From: Cladocopium goreaui | Taxonomy: Eukaryota; Sar; Dinophyceae; Suessiales; Symbiodiniaceae | DNA: 64,000 nucleotides | Direction: 5' to 3' | Assembly (NCBI GenBank): GCA_947184155.2 | Contig: CAMXCT020006268.1 | Span: forward strand, 361,140 to 425,139 | Shown here: positions 1 to 10,600 of the stretch, piece by piece | How the letters are laid out: each line of letters begins with the position of its first letter | How positions within the stretch are numbered: the stretch's first letter is position 1 | Position numbers and translations under genes: made by a program | The notes under the pieces: model-generated | Told to the model about the DNA's origin: nothing | Databases searched by the model: none | Seen by the model: the letters and a program-made list of their open reading frames with translations, nothing else

Positions 1-2
1 AC

Positions 3-908
3 CTTGGTTTGGCAGAGAAGGACTGTGCATGGCACTCACCACTTCTTACATTTGCCCAGTTAAAATCATTGAAAAATATGCGCATCCGAACCAAGGAATC
101 TGAAGATAAAAGACGTGAGAAATGGATCCAGAAAACACAAGGATATACCGAAAAACGAGGAGAAAGGAGAGACAGTGTTCCGCCATTGCGGACTGACTCA
201 TACCGGAACGTTGGACAGACTCGATCAAGATCAGTCAGCAGGACCAGGAGCTATCGACCAAAGGCAGATATTCCAAAGCCACCTCCTGCGCCTGCAAGAG
301 CACCGGCGACTCCAACAAGAGGTCCAACAGCCGCTTCTAAACCAGTTCAATATAAAGCAGCTCCGGTGTCTCTCAAACAATCATCAGGACCAAAATCCTC
401 ATCAAGTGCCCAACCACCTGTTAAGGCACCACCGGTTCCACCGCCTGGACGATCATCCGGTTCAACACGACAGCCAAGCACTCCACCCGATCCGCCAGGT
501 CCACCGAAAACTCCACCGCCGTGGAGAGAGAGATCGCAGCAGGCCGAACAGAGACACACAACTAGAAAAAGACCAATCAATGTGCCTGAGCCTCCTGCGC
601 CTCCATCCCGTATGACGGGCACGCAATGGCTTGATCAAGGAACAGCTTCCAGCTCTTCTGGATACCGTAATTACGGTTACAACTATGATCAGCCATCCTA
701 CTACAGAGTGAATCCTCGTACCTCTAATGTAGAATACGTCCCAGGTTACCAAGTACCTAGACAGCGTTGGATTCAGAAACACGACGGATCGTGGCTTGAC
801 TTAATTCCGCAAACACCGGATCAGTCAATATTCTTCCATCAGACCGGTGAGCTAAGAAGGAGGAACGAATTGGACTTCTATGGTTATTATTTCACCATGG
901 GCCTGTAA
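3..908 (+). CDS. Proline-rich protein, 3' part of a frame open to the left edge
   Basis: The frame is open from the first bases to TAA at 906-908, so the true start may lie outside the window; the first ATG inside is at 78. Counting from base 9 the product is about 299 residues. It has a basic Lys/Arg/Glu segment (about 25-60), an SR-like patch SRSVSRTRS (about 74-82), a long Pro/Ser/Ala linker (about 85-200) with PxxP-like runs, and a Tyr/Asn/Gly-rich end (210-299) with YRNYGYNYDQ and the terminus GYYFTMGL. No catalytic motif or membrane segment is visible. The length, even coding character and ordered composition argue against a chance frame. It could be the last exon of a host RNA-binding-type protein or the tail of a retroelement ORF. 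I do not recognise the family. Confidence 0.55.
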   Translation, partial: LGLAEKDCAWHSPLLTFAQLKSLKNMRIRTKESEDKRREKWIQKTQGYTEKRGERRDSVPPLRTDSYRNVGQTRSRSVSRTRSYRPKADIPKPPPAPARAPATPTRGPTAASKPVQYKAAPVSLKQSSGPKSSSSAQPPVKAPPVPPPGRSSGSTRQPSTPPDPPGPPKTPPPWRERSQQAEQRHTTRKRPINVPEPPAPPSRMTGTQWLDQGTASSSSGYRNYGYNYDQPSYYRVNPRTSNVEYVPGYQVPRQRWIQKHDGSWLDLIPQTPDQSIFFHQTGELRRRNELDFYGYYFTMGL

Positions 909-1282
909 GTCCACAAAATTTGCAATGTTCCGCATTTGCGGTCGCTTGCCAACAGCGGAGAGTAGCTCATTGTACAGTTTTTGCATCTGTCTTCGGACCG
1001 TCTCACAGCAGATCACAGGCTGAGCGCTACCTGTGAAAACCGACTTGCATGTTCCGACACGAAGAAAATTTGTGTCTGTTTGTGATTTATTTTGTTTTAC
1101 GTGTCTACACAATGCTGTCATGCATGTTGACATGTACTCTTAATTCATATCTTTCATGCGCACTCCGCATGGCTCAAGACTAGCAGCAAACCGCAGCATA
1201 GTAAAAAGGAGTGTAGTCGCTTCGCTTGCCACAGGTGTTGTACATTAGTATCCAGGGCTCCCTAAAAGGGGATAGCTACCTC

Positions 1283-1660
1283 ACCCCCCCCCCCTCCCCC
1301 CCCCCCTTCCCCCCCCGCTTCATTTCATATTGCTTTATATCATCTCATATGTTGCTCCTCCTCCTTCCTGCGGCCCGTCGTGGCTTCCTGGTTCGTCTGC
1401 GTCTCAGGCTGTACTCCTGCTCCATGCCCTCTATGTGTCCCTTGGTTGCCTCCTCTGCGTTTGGCCTGCCTTTTCTGATCTGTATGCTCCCCTTGCCTTT
1501 TGCTTCCCTTTCTTCTTGTCCTGATGCTTGCGGTCTCCTTTTCTTGTCTCATGTTCCTTGCCTGCTTTCTCTGTTTTGCCTTTTGCCATTCGTTGAAGTT
1601 GGCCCCGCGCTTCGCCCACGCATTGTTTTTTGTTTCACGTTTCACGCGCTAGGGAAAGTC
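1283..1660. repeat. C-run followed by a pyrimidine-rich tract
   Basis: A run of C and CT (about 1285-1318) leads into some 340 bp that are strongly pyrimidine-rich on the plus strand and purine-rich on the minus. The same texture recurs at 53.3-53.9 kb in this orientation and at 61.4-63.9 kb inverted. The 101-residue Lys/Arg/Gln-rich frame on the minus strand is probably a product of composition. Confidence 0.5.
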
Positions 1661-3221
1661 CAGGTACATATCTAAAGATATCTGTGTCTATATGTATATA
1701 TGTGCATATGTAAATAAAACTATAATTATATGGTTTGGTCACGCACTGTCCTGGATGCTATTCGGCTCTTCTGCTATTTTTGCTCTTCAGCTGATATACT
1801 TTCATTTCATATACTGCGTATTATCACATCATGTATCACGTCTAAAACCTCGCACCACAGACCTGATCTCAGACATATCCAAATTGAAACCACTTGATGT
1901 GTTTCAACAAGTAACAACACACTTTCATCCATTTCCATTGGAAAGGCTTTTGAGCAAACCTACTGTTTATTCTGCCACGGTTTGTGTCTCAACTTGCGCA
2001 GCCTCAGCAAAATCAAGATGCATAATGCACAAGCTGGTCACAACACCGTGCACGTCTCAAATGCCAATCGAAGAGAATATTCCAAGCGAAATGTTCATGT
2101 GTTTTCGCTGATGCAGTACGGCGCCACGCTGCCCCTCTTTTTGCTCAGCACATGGCCACTTCCAGCCTTTCCCTGCAGTTCCGTGAAGCGTGGAGGGTGT
2201 TTCAGCACTATTTGCAGAAAACACGCTTCTCATTAGCCACCGGCCCCCCGAGGCGTACGCCCCAGGGATGGGGGCCAAACCTGCTGGTCCGGTCGAAAGC
2301 AAAATGTGATTCCAAGCAAAACCAATTGACTCTTTTTTTTTAGGCTAATGATGGCCTAGCTGCTGCGCTTTCCGAGTGCCACCTGGAACTCAAGGAAGAT
2401 CTGCTGCAACTGCTTCACGATCTGGAGGAAGCTCCAGAACCGTACCTGTCGGCAAACAGGTTTACGCTACTGCATGTAGGTCGCCCGGAGCCCCGTCAAT
2501 GACTTCTGTCGCGCATGCGATCTCGTGGCACATACAGGGATCGACGACTGTACGTGCAGGCACGCCGATTTTCTATGTATATATATATATATATATCTAT
2601 CTATTTGGACATGCAAAGAAGAAATGAACAACTACATACATATGTTCATATCTAACTCTTTGTCTTAGCTATCTGTATGGATATACATATATATATATAT
2701 CCATCTCCTAAATGTCTCTTATGTATTTATGTCTGCTTGTAACAGGCACATAACATGGAGAGACGGGGTATCCTTGCAGGGGAGCCACTGTCCTCTCCCA
2801 GCCTCTCCTCGGATGTGGTGAAGCCTCCATCGCATACAGCTTTCCCAAAACTTCACACACATCGTCCTCCACAGCGCTCGCGCGTTCACCCTGCATCCTC
2901 GAGGCGTACGCCCCAAAGATAGATCAAGGCTGCAGCACGACACACCCTCGTACAACCATGCCTCCGGACTATCGACAAATGTGCCAAACCCCTTTTCTAA
3001 TCTACTAATCGGTAGTCTCCTGCATGCATACTCTGTACCATGTTTCCATGCACTAGCTACCTTTCAAAGCAACATGTGCCTTTCGTGCGATTAGTTAACC
3101 CTCATTGCCTTGCCACATCTCCTGCGAGCCCCTGCGGGAAAACAGAACGGCATCACGTTGAAGCATGTGACAGGTGAGCCGGCGGAACACGCCAACGGCG
3201 GTTAAATTTAGCGATATTTAA

Positions 3222-3356
3222 CGTAATGTAATGTAATGCAATGCAATGTAATGTAATTTAGCGATATTTAAGGTAATGTAATGTAATTAATGTAATGTAA
3301 TGGAATGGAATGGAATGGAATGTAATGTAATGGAATGTAATGTAATGTAATGTAAG
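3222..3356. repeat. AATGT/AATGG pentanucleotide satellite
   Basis: Tandem TAATG units with TAATG/GAATG/CAATG variants, interrupted by a second copy of the sentence TTTAGCGATATTTAA (about 3206 and 3257). A similar TAATG/CAATG block sits inside the TATG array near 10590-10650. Confidence 0.8.
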
Positions 3357-5867
3357 GTATGTGTGTATATGTGTGTGTATGCATATTGTACAAGCCTCCG
3401 CGGGCTTCCCATAAAAAGACTCAAAGAAATCGAACAAAATACCCCTTTGAGGTCTACAGGCTGTACTCCGCCATCTTCACCTTGCTCCAGTTCCAATCTT
3501 GTCTCCAATCTCCTGGCAGAAAAGATGACCCATGCACCCCATCCGCCTAAGACCACCCCCAGTTTTCGGGAACCCAAAATACGTAGATCCAGTCCCAGGA
3601 TTTTCAGGTGTGTATTTGTTGTTTCGGGAAATTGACTACTGGGGATTTGACAAAAAATACAGGAGGCTCGCGAAAGTAGATTCCAAATTGTTGGTGGGTT
3701 TGCAAGTGATAAAATATGAAGTTTAAAAAAACATCTTCAGCAAATTTGTGACTATGAATAGTTAAGTTTTGCACTGATTTTGGTAGGGTTCCATTTGAAC
3801 AAGCTAACTACTCAATGTGTGGTTCTACGGTTTAAGTTGCTTAAAGTCTGGTGACCACTCAGGTTTCCTAAACTACGGGGCTGGCAAATGCCTGGCATCA
3901 AACCTACGACTTTCTCCTCGAAACAGGCTACCAGATTGAGAACAGTGAGAAGTCTCGAGCTTGGAGACCGATACCCCTGAAACAGGGCCTGCAAAATATG
4001 GAATCATATAATCAAACTGGGACCCCTCACTTTTTGCAGCTTTTGAAGTGGCTATTCCTTTCCAAACAGAGCCTTAATAATTCCACATGCGCACCCCTGT
4101 TGGCGTCCTTTGGCCCAATCACCTTTGCCCCACCAGTAGTCGTCACCTGTGCCACGGCCACAGGGGTAATGCAAACAATGGAGTCCTTATTCAAGTCATG
4201 AGATTATGGCATCATGGGAAAGTTACCACCAATAACTGGAGGAATCTTAGCAACCAAAATGGGGAATCAAGATTGCCTTTCGGGGTTGTCAGGTGCCCAA
4301 ATCAGGGATACTTCCCTAAGTACGTAAAAATATCAACATCTGCGGGTCGGGGGTCTGAAATTCTTACCTCTGTTATATGGCCAGCCTTCCCAGCTATTCA
4401 CAAGAGGTTTTATACCTTCTCTAATCGGGATTGGCATGCGTTGGTGTGATGGGGCAGAAAAGGAGCCCCGCTATCTTCTCTACTTGCCGATAGCGCGTAG
4501 TGTTCCGTGTCACACGCGTTTCTTGGGGTTCTTCCCAGCATCAAGCCCGCCCGGCCATGGCCTTTCCAGCCCTTGCCGGGCCAGTCCATGCCTTGGGAAA
4601 TCAGGCAGGGCCCTGCTGGGAACCCTACGGCCTTCCGCCTCCCGTGACATTTGTTGAGCCAGTGACTCGGTTGATTCAGAATTCACTGATTCAACGTTTG
4701 AATGAGTGCTTGGTTGTTCTTGATGTGCCACTCAAAGGGGAAAAGAACATACAATCACATCTATTAAACTATTAATTAATCCCATCATCCCCCTGATTGA
4801 ACTCCCCGGTATGGGTCCGAAAAATGACCCACTGAAATACAAAGCCGTGCATTTAGGGGTCCCAAATGGAAGGCCATGTACAATTCCCGAAGCTTCGTCC
4901 CACCATCCCATGTTTGTTGCAACATATCAGCATCATCGCTGACATATCCCACATAATAAGGCTTGCTGAATTGCCCGCACATAGTGCAAATGACATTTCA
5001 TTCCGTGTCTTGGCCATTCTCAACACCATGCTCCAGAAATATCGGGACATGTACCAGCACACTGCGATCATTGCATCAGCATGATCGTGACTCCCAAGCG
5101 TTGATGGCTAGCTGAAGCAGTGTGTAACCCTAGTTGGTAAACCCCCCGTGACATGTTTTGTCCCATTTCTCGTGGGATTTTACACAATTTAAGATAGAAT
5201 GATCAAGGTAGTGAAGCCAATCGAGCTAGTCAAGCAAGCATGCAGCAGCTATGTGCAGCTAAAGAAACCCCAGTTTTTTCCTCTCTCTTTGCCCTTGCCT
5301 TTCCACGTAGCGAACAGCCCGAGGTGAGCAATAATGCCAAACGTTGCATCGAACCAGGGCAGCAAGCTTGACACATAGCAGGATTGACCCAAAAGTAGAT
5401 AAAATGGCGTCAAAATTGCTGATTACAAGAAATGCGTATCATTGCGTTTATGCTGCGGAGATCATTTGATGAGTATATGGTATCAGTATACGTCTTCATG
5501 TCGGGGCCCCATCTTCTCCATAGATTACGCTACATCCAGAAACTTGATTGAGGCATGTGGTTAGATTGTTCCTCGGCCGAAATTGAAGGTAAATAGCACA
5601 ATGGAACACCAAGCTATTCATTGCCTTTTCCATCTCTAGAAGTCATGGACGTTTGGAGAAAATGGATTTCTATGTTCGGACCTGGGCACGGATCAGTTCA
5701 CAATAGCAACCTCATTTTCCCTCATCAGCTGATAGTCCCAAAGGCGGCATGTCTCGCCCATTACATCTATTTCATCCCTTAACTGTCCATTGAAAATCTA
5801 CTTTTGCCGCATCAGTACATATATAGAAAGATAAAGAATAAATAGGTAAGTATATGTATATATATAT

Positions 5868-6900
5868 GCATACACGTATGCAGCACGGATAGACATTATA
5901 GAAGAAAGTTCAGAAGTCAAACTTCCAACAAAATGGACAAATAAAGCAGCAGAGGTGGGAAGAGTCAGAAAAGAGAAAGAATAAGAAAGAAGATCAGAGA
6001 AGAGAAGGAGTCAGAAGAAAGAAGATCAAAGTGAGCGAAAAGGTAGAAAGTGGCGAAACACTGTGTTTTTTCCAACGTTTTGTGGCCCAGAGGGTCGCAA
6101 AGCAGGCTCGCCAAAGCGGCGGGCGCCGAGCCATCTGGGAAGAGGAGAGCTGAAAAATTGCATGCTGTTGTGGCGCGAAGCACACTTGGAAGCCAAAACG
6201 TGCAAGACACACCATGTTCGGACACTTCCGGATGATGAGATGTGGAAAAAAGCGCACTCCGTTGTGGCGCGAAGCACATTTCGAAGTCAAAATGTAAAAA
6301 AACATACCATGTTTGGACCACTTTTGCACGTTCAACCGTCGCTTTGTGTGACTCACGCCATGGATTCTGCACCTTGTCAAAAGCGATTCAAACGTGTGGG
6401 TTCTGTAGCATTTTCAAAAACGATGGCAAGCGTGGGACATTTTAAGACGATCTGCACAGATGCATGTCGCGTGGCAGGCGCAGTACAAAAGACATCTTCA
6501 TCAAAGATTTTAGGAGGTTAGGGCGCGGGTGGCATTTTGGAGCATCAGATCTTCAGGTTTGCTCAAATGATTTTGCGTGACAGGTCCAGCACTTCGTATG
6601 GCCTGGCCTCCCTTTTTCGTCGCAGGCGCAATACTTTGGACAGGTGGAGTGGGAAAATTGAAAAATGCAGTCGTACGAGGCCGTCAGCTCTGCACTCAAC
6701 TTTCCATTTTCGAAGGAAGTCTCGCAGAACGTTTTTGATGTGGTCAAGTTCGAAAATGGAGTGGACGAAGTCTCACAGAATTTCGTCGCTTTGGAGCTGT
6801 GACCTTCCATTTTTTGAGGGTCTCGCAGAATTGCTGCGTTTTGGACCTGCCAACTATCACTTTTGAAGGAAGCTTCACATAGATAGATAGGTAATGATAG
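5868..6900 (+). repeat. Interspersed repeat, copy 1
   Basis: A purine-rich start (about 5930-6050, AAGAAGATCAGAGAAGAG-like) is followed by a block with two internal echoes of GTGGCGCGAAGCACA...GAAGTCAAAATGT (about 6163 and 6264), then a long tail. A diverged copy lies at about 45717-46165, sharing AAAGCGGCGGG(C/T)GC and GAGCCATCTGG, and an inverted fragment lies near 52430-52520. From memory, the translated blocks resemble abundant repeats of Symbiodiniaceae genomes. Frames inside it are broken, so I do not call a gene. Confidence 0.65.
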
Positions 6901-6939
6901 TTAGAGATAAACGATAAATAGATAGCTAGGTATATAGCT

Positions 6940-7003
6940 AGAGAGAGAGAAGGAGAGAAGGAGAGAAGGAGAGAAGGAGAGAAGGAGAGAAGGAGAGAAG
7001 GAG
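6940..7003 (+). repeat. GAGAAGGA microsatellite
   Basis: About eight tandem copies of GAGAGAAG/GAGAAGGA at the junction between the two blocks of the composite repeat. Confidence 0.85.
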
Positions 7004-7140
7004 ATGCAGAGCTTCCACCACCTTTCGGTCCATCAGTTCGCTCTGCCAGCCAGGCGCCGCAACAACTAAACTCTCCTGTAGGTTTCCTATCTTTGAAGCG
7101 TCCACCACCGCCTTGTGCGGTACTACTGGTATAGGTCATT
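7004..7140 (-). repeat. Second block of the composite repeat
   Basis: Read on the minus strand this contains ACCAGTAGTACCGCACAAGG and GGCAGAGCGAACTGATGGA. The same block, 20-25% diverged, lies on the plus strand at about 51460-51575, where it is again followed by a simple repeat and then by a fragment of the other block. It starts inside the 3' flank of the minus-strand gene ending at 7210. Confidence 0.7.
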
Positions 7141-7209
7141 ACAACCCATTGAAAATCTATGAATTTACTCATATCCGAGCCGGTTCTGCCCCCAAAGCAG
7201 AAGGCAAGC

Positions 7210-7637
7210 CTAGGCTTGCGTGACTCTCGCCTTTGCCTGCCACCAATGCGCTTCATACCCCTCTTGGTAGGTCGACCCTGGTAAAAAGTGACGCCTACTG
7301 CTTGGAATGGCGGCTTCAATCATGTAGCTGTTGATTGTAATCAGCACCCTCCAGCAGGCAAACATGGAAATGAGAAATGCGCATGGTTCCTCGAAAAGGG
7401 TCTGCAGGTCATAGGGTTTGGAATTTCGTCAATATTTCCAAAGGAAAACCATGTGTGGCCACAAAGAAACAAAGCCATTTCCCCCCATCAAACATCCCCG
7501 AAAACCTTGGTGGAATGTGGTAAAACTGTTCAATTTTGGGGTCCCACAAAGAGGAAACTGATGCCTTTGCCCTTGAGCCAGGCTTTGCCCTTGCTGATGC
7601 CGATCTCTTCTTCATCGTCATCATCAGTTTCCTCTTC
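7210..7637 (-). CDS. Last two exons of the acidic gene
   Basis: Exon 7565-7637 (GAAGAGGAAACT..., 24 codons plus one base: [20 protein letters not shown]...) is preceded by TGGCAG and followed by GCATCAG, a GC donor. The acceptor TTTTTACCAG opens exon 7210-7277, whose first two bases complete the split codon and which reads [18 protein letters not shown]... to TAG at 7210-7212. Both exons are open and phase-compatible. The 3' flank then runs into the interspersed repeat at 7140. Without splicing, the same bases read in other frames as part of a 191-residue minus-strand frame, which I consider a shadow. Confidence 0.5.
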
Positions 7638-10600
7638 CTGCCAGATGTGAAGATGTCGGCAATTTTTTGTGTGGTAAACCGGGCCATTCTGGAGGTTACA
7701 ACAGCTCATGCCGGGAATATGAGCCATAAAATTTTGGAGCCAAGTTTTCTTTCACCCTAGTTTTCTGCCCTGCTGGAATTTCGATTCTATTCCATTTCTG
7801 ACATTCTGTAGCAGGACATTTCGACTTTCCCAAGAGGTGCTAAGACAGGACTGCATGCCCTTGAAAATCATTGAACATAGCATGAATGCATCGTCAATCT
7901 GACATAGACATTCATCGTTGCCATTTCAATCTTTCTCTTGAAAGCCGCAACCCGGGTATCAAAACTGGCAACAAAAATTGCTGTGGATAGATGATTTCCT
8001 CTAACGATGAGGACTTCCAATGGCCGGATTCGATCACCATCTCGAAACTTATTGGTTGCTTAAAATCTACCTATATATATATATGTTCACTGCTGAAAAC
8101 ACCAAATTCTGGCTGGTTACATCCCACCTCTTACCAATGATTCTTTGGTCAAACAAAGTTAATAAATCAGAATATATCTTCCAACTTTTGCATCCGAATG
8201 AGGATTTGTTGCTTTTTCTCTTCCAATTTTGGACTTGTTCTATTGCTTCTCTAGTGATATCCCAAGTTTGACCTGTCGCCAGTTGCTCCACAAAACCTGG
8301 ACCATGAGACGATCTCCTGGACCGGCTCCGGTTCTTCATCGTCCGACGGTGGGGCGACCTGCGCTTTGCCTCGGGTCAGGCAGGCAACTGCTCCAAGACA
8401 GGTCTCTGTGCATGGGTGCCGTGAAGATAGATATGCACACATATACATCATATACTATGTATGTATATATATATATATAATTATATATATATAGATATAT
8501 ATAATTATATATATATATAATTATAATTATATGTTTATATATACATGTGTGTGTGTGTCTATGTAGGCTGCATACACGTATAGACACTACGGAGGAAGGG
8601 AGGGAGAGACGGAGAGGGAGAGAGTTCCAAATGGCCGTCTACTCCTAATAAAATAGATTCTGAGCGTTCTCCCCTCTCTTTACGGCTCTTATCTCCATGT
8701 TCCTGGCTCAACATTGTTTGCAAAATGGCTCATCTCGCCTATAATTCGCTGAACCCATTGGTAAACTCTCAAGGTTTGCCTTGAAAAGAGCTATTGAATG
8801 TTGCTCTTCAATGAAAGTAAATCTTAAATCATTGAAAGATCGCGCAGGCTCCTTTCATCTTGGTGCCCAAGATGCCTTTGGCTTTGCCGTCAGAGGCAGA
8901 GGCCGCAACTGGAGGCATCCTGGGTGCGAGCTCTGACTCTGGTCGCAGATGTTTGATGATGTGTTTTGTCCTTTGGAAGATCCCTTTTTTGGATGTTCGG
9001 AGTCCAGGTGTTGAAATTCTGAAGGGGTACAGGTACAGTACTACATTTTTGCATGCTCCAACACCCCAATTCATGGGGACCCATTTGAACCACCAGCGTG
9101 TGAGCTGACCCCCCCTCCAGTCGTTGTGGTGAGCTGCGGCGGCTCTTCTTCAATTTCTTCAACCAACTCCTCCACCTCCTCCACCTCCTCCAACTCCTCC
9201 ACCTCCTCCACCTCCTCCTCCTCCTCATCTTCACAGTCGACCTCAACTTCCACCTGGCAAGACCCTGTGCTGGAAGACTTTATGACATCTTCATAGACTC
9301 ATCCTCTTGGAAACCTCCATTTAAATCCGGTGAATCGGATGGTTTGCACCCTTCAATAGCCAAAACATCCAATTGCACATTCCTGTTTGTCCTCGTTGCC
9401 GCGAGGATATCATGTCACACATCCCTATCACTGGCCTCCACGTCTTCTTCATCTTCAGGGGGCGGCGGTCCTACCACAGCGGTCCAAGGAGGTTGGGTTT
9501 CGATAGTTCCTCCAGACACATCAGCTTTTGTTAGTCGTTAGTGGCTCAACCAGCAATGATTTTCACACAGACGCAACCCCCAAAAAAAAAACACACACAA
9601 TTACACAATCGATGAACCCAATTGGATGCTTCGAAGACCCAGCCTGGACTAGGTTCATCCCAACCTCCGCCTCCTTGGCCTTTGCCCTTGCCTTCAGTGA
9701 CGGCACCACGTTGTTTTAACTGGCAAAGTTCCACTTTAAGACTTAAACTTCACAGCAAAGCCATTCAGCGCATAGTTGGTGAAATTCAGAGCCATTCAGG
9801 GCCTACCATCATTGCTGCGACCTTTGCTACAACCAGTTCGTTGGGAGTTGCGGAAGATGGTGCCAGATGTCTTGGGCAGGCAACCTGTTTGACCTGTTCA
9901 AGTTTCTCCAGCTTACAGGTGTTTGACCCAAACCTGTTACCGAGTCCCCGCTGTGACACATCGGTACTGGCTACATGTTGCCTCTAAGCCCATGACATCT
10001 CACTATCATCCCCGATCAAATATGTGTATGTGTGTATGTATGTATGTATGTATGTATGTGTGTGTGTGTATGTATGTATGTATGTATGTATGGACGGACG
10101 GACGGACGGACAGTTGGATGGATGGATGGATGGATGGATGGATGCATGCATGCATGCATGCATGTATGTATGCTGTATGCATGCATATGTGTGTGTGTGT
10201 AGGTGTGTGTCTGTGTATGTATGGATGTATATATAAATGTATATATAAATGTATATATAAATGTATATATAAATGTATATATAAATGTGTATATAAATGT
10301 ATGGATGTATGGCTGGATGGATGGCTGGATGGATGAATGGATGAATGGATGTATGCATGCATGCATGTATGTATGTATGTCTGTGCGTGTATGTGTGTAT
10401 GTGTGCGTATGTTGTTTTTTATGTGTGTATGTGTATGTGTATATGTGTGTGTATGTTGTTTTTTATGTGTGTGTGTATGTGTGTATGTATGTATGTATGT
10501 ATGCATGCATGTGTGTATGTATGTATGTGTGTATGTGTGCGGATGTGTACGTATGTATGTATGTATGTATGTATGTATGTATGTATGTATTGTAATGTAA

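Larger units (their letters stand above)
909..5867. other. Stretch without a recognisable gene
   Basis: Directly after the first ORF comes about 300 bp of ordinary 3' flank. The rest holds a C-rich and pyrimidine-rich tract (about 1283-1660), short AT microsatellites (about 2576-2600 and 2683-2702), an AATGT satellite (about 3222-3356) and AT-rich unique sequence. Short open frames occur on both strands, but none has consistent coding character, and I could not chain exons here. Confidence 0.5.

Noticed and set aside
1160-1185. Relict spliced-leader sequence (ATGGCTCAAG near 1170)
   Set aside because: Only about nine bases match the end of the dinoflagellate leader, and the site is downstream of an ORF.
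1340-1645. 101-codon Lys/Arg/Gln-rich minus-strand frame
   Set aside because: The tract is purine-rich and recurs elsewhere with unrelated frames.
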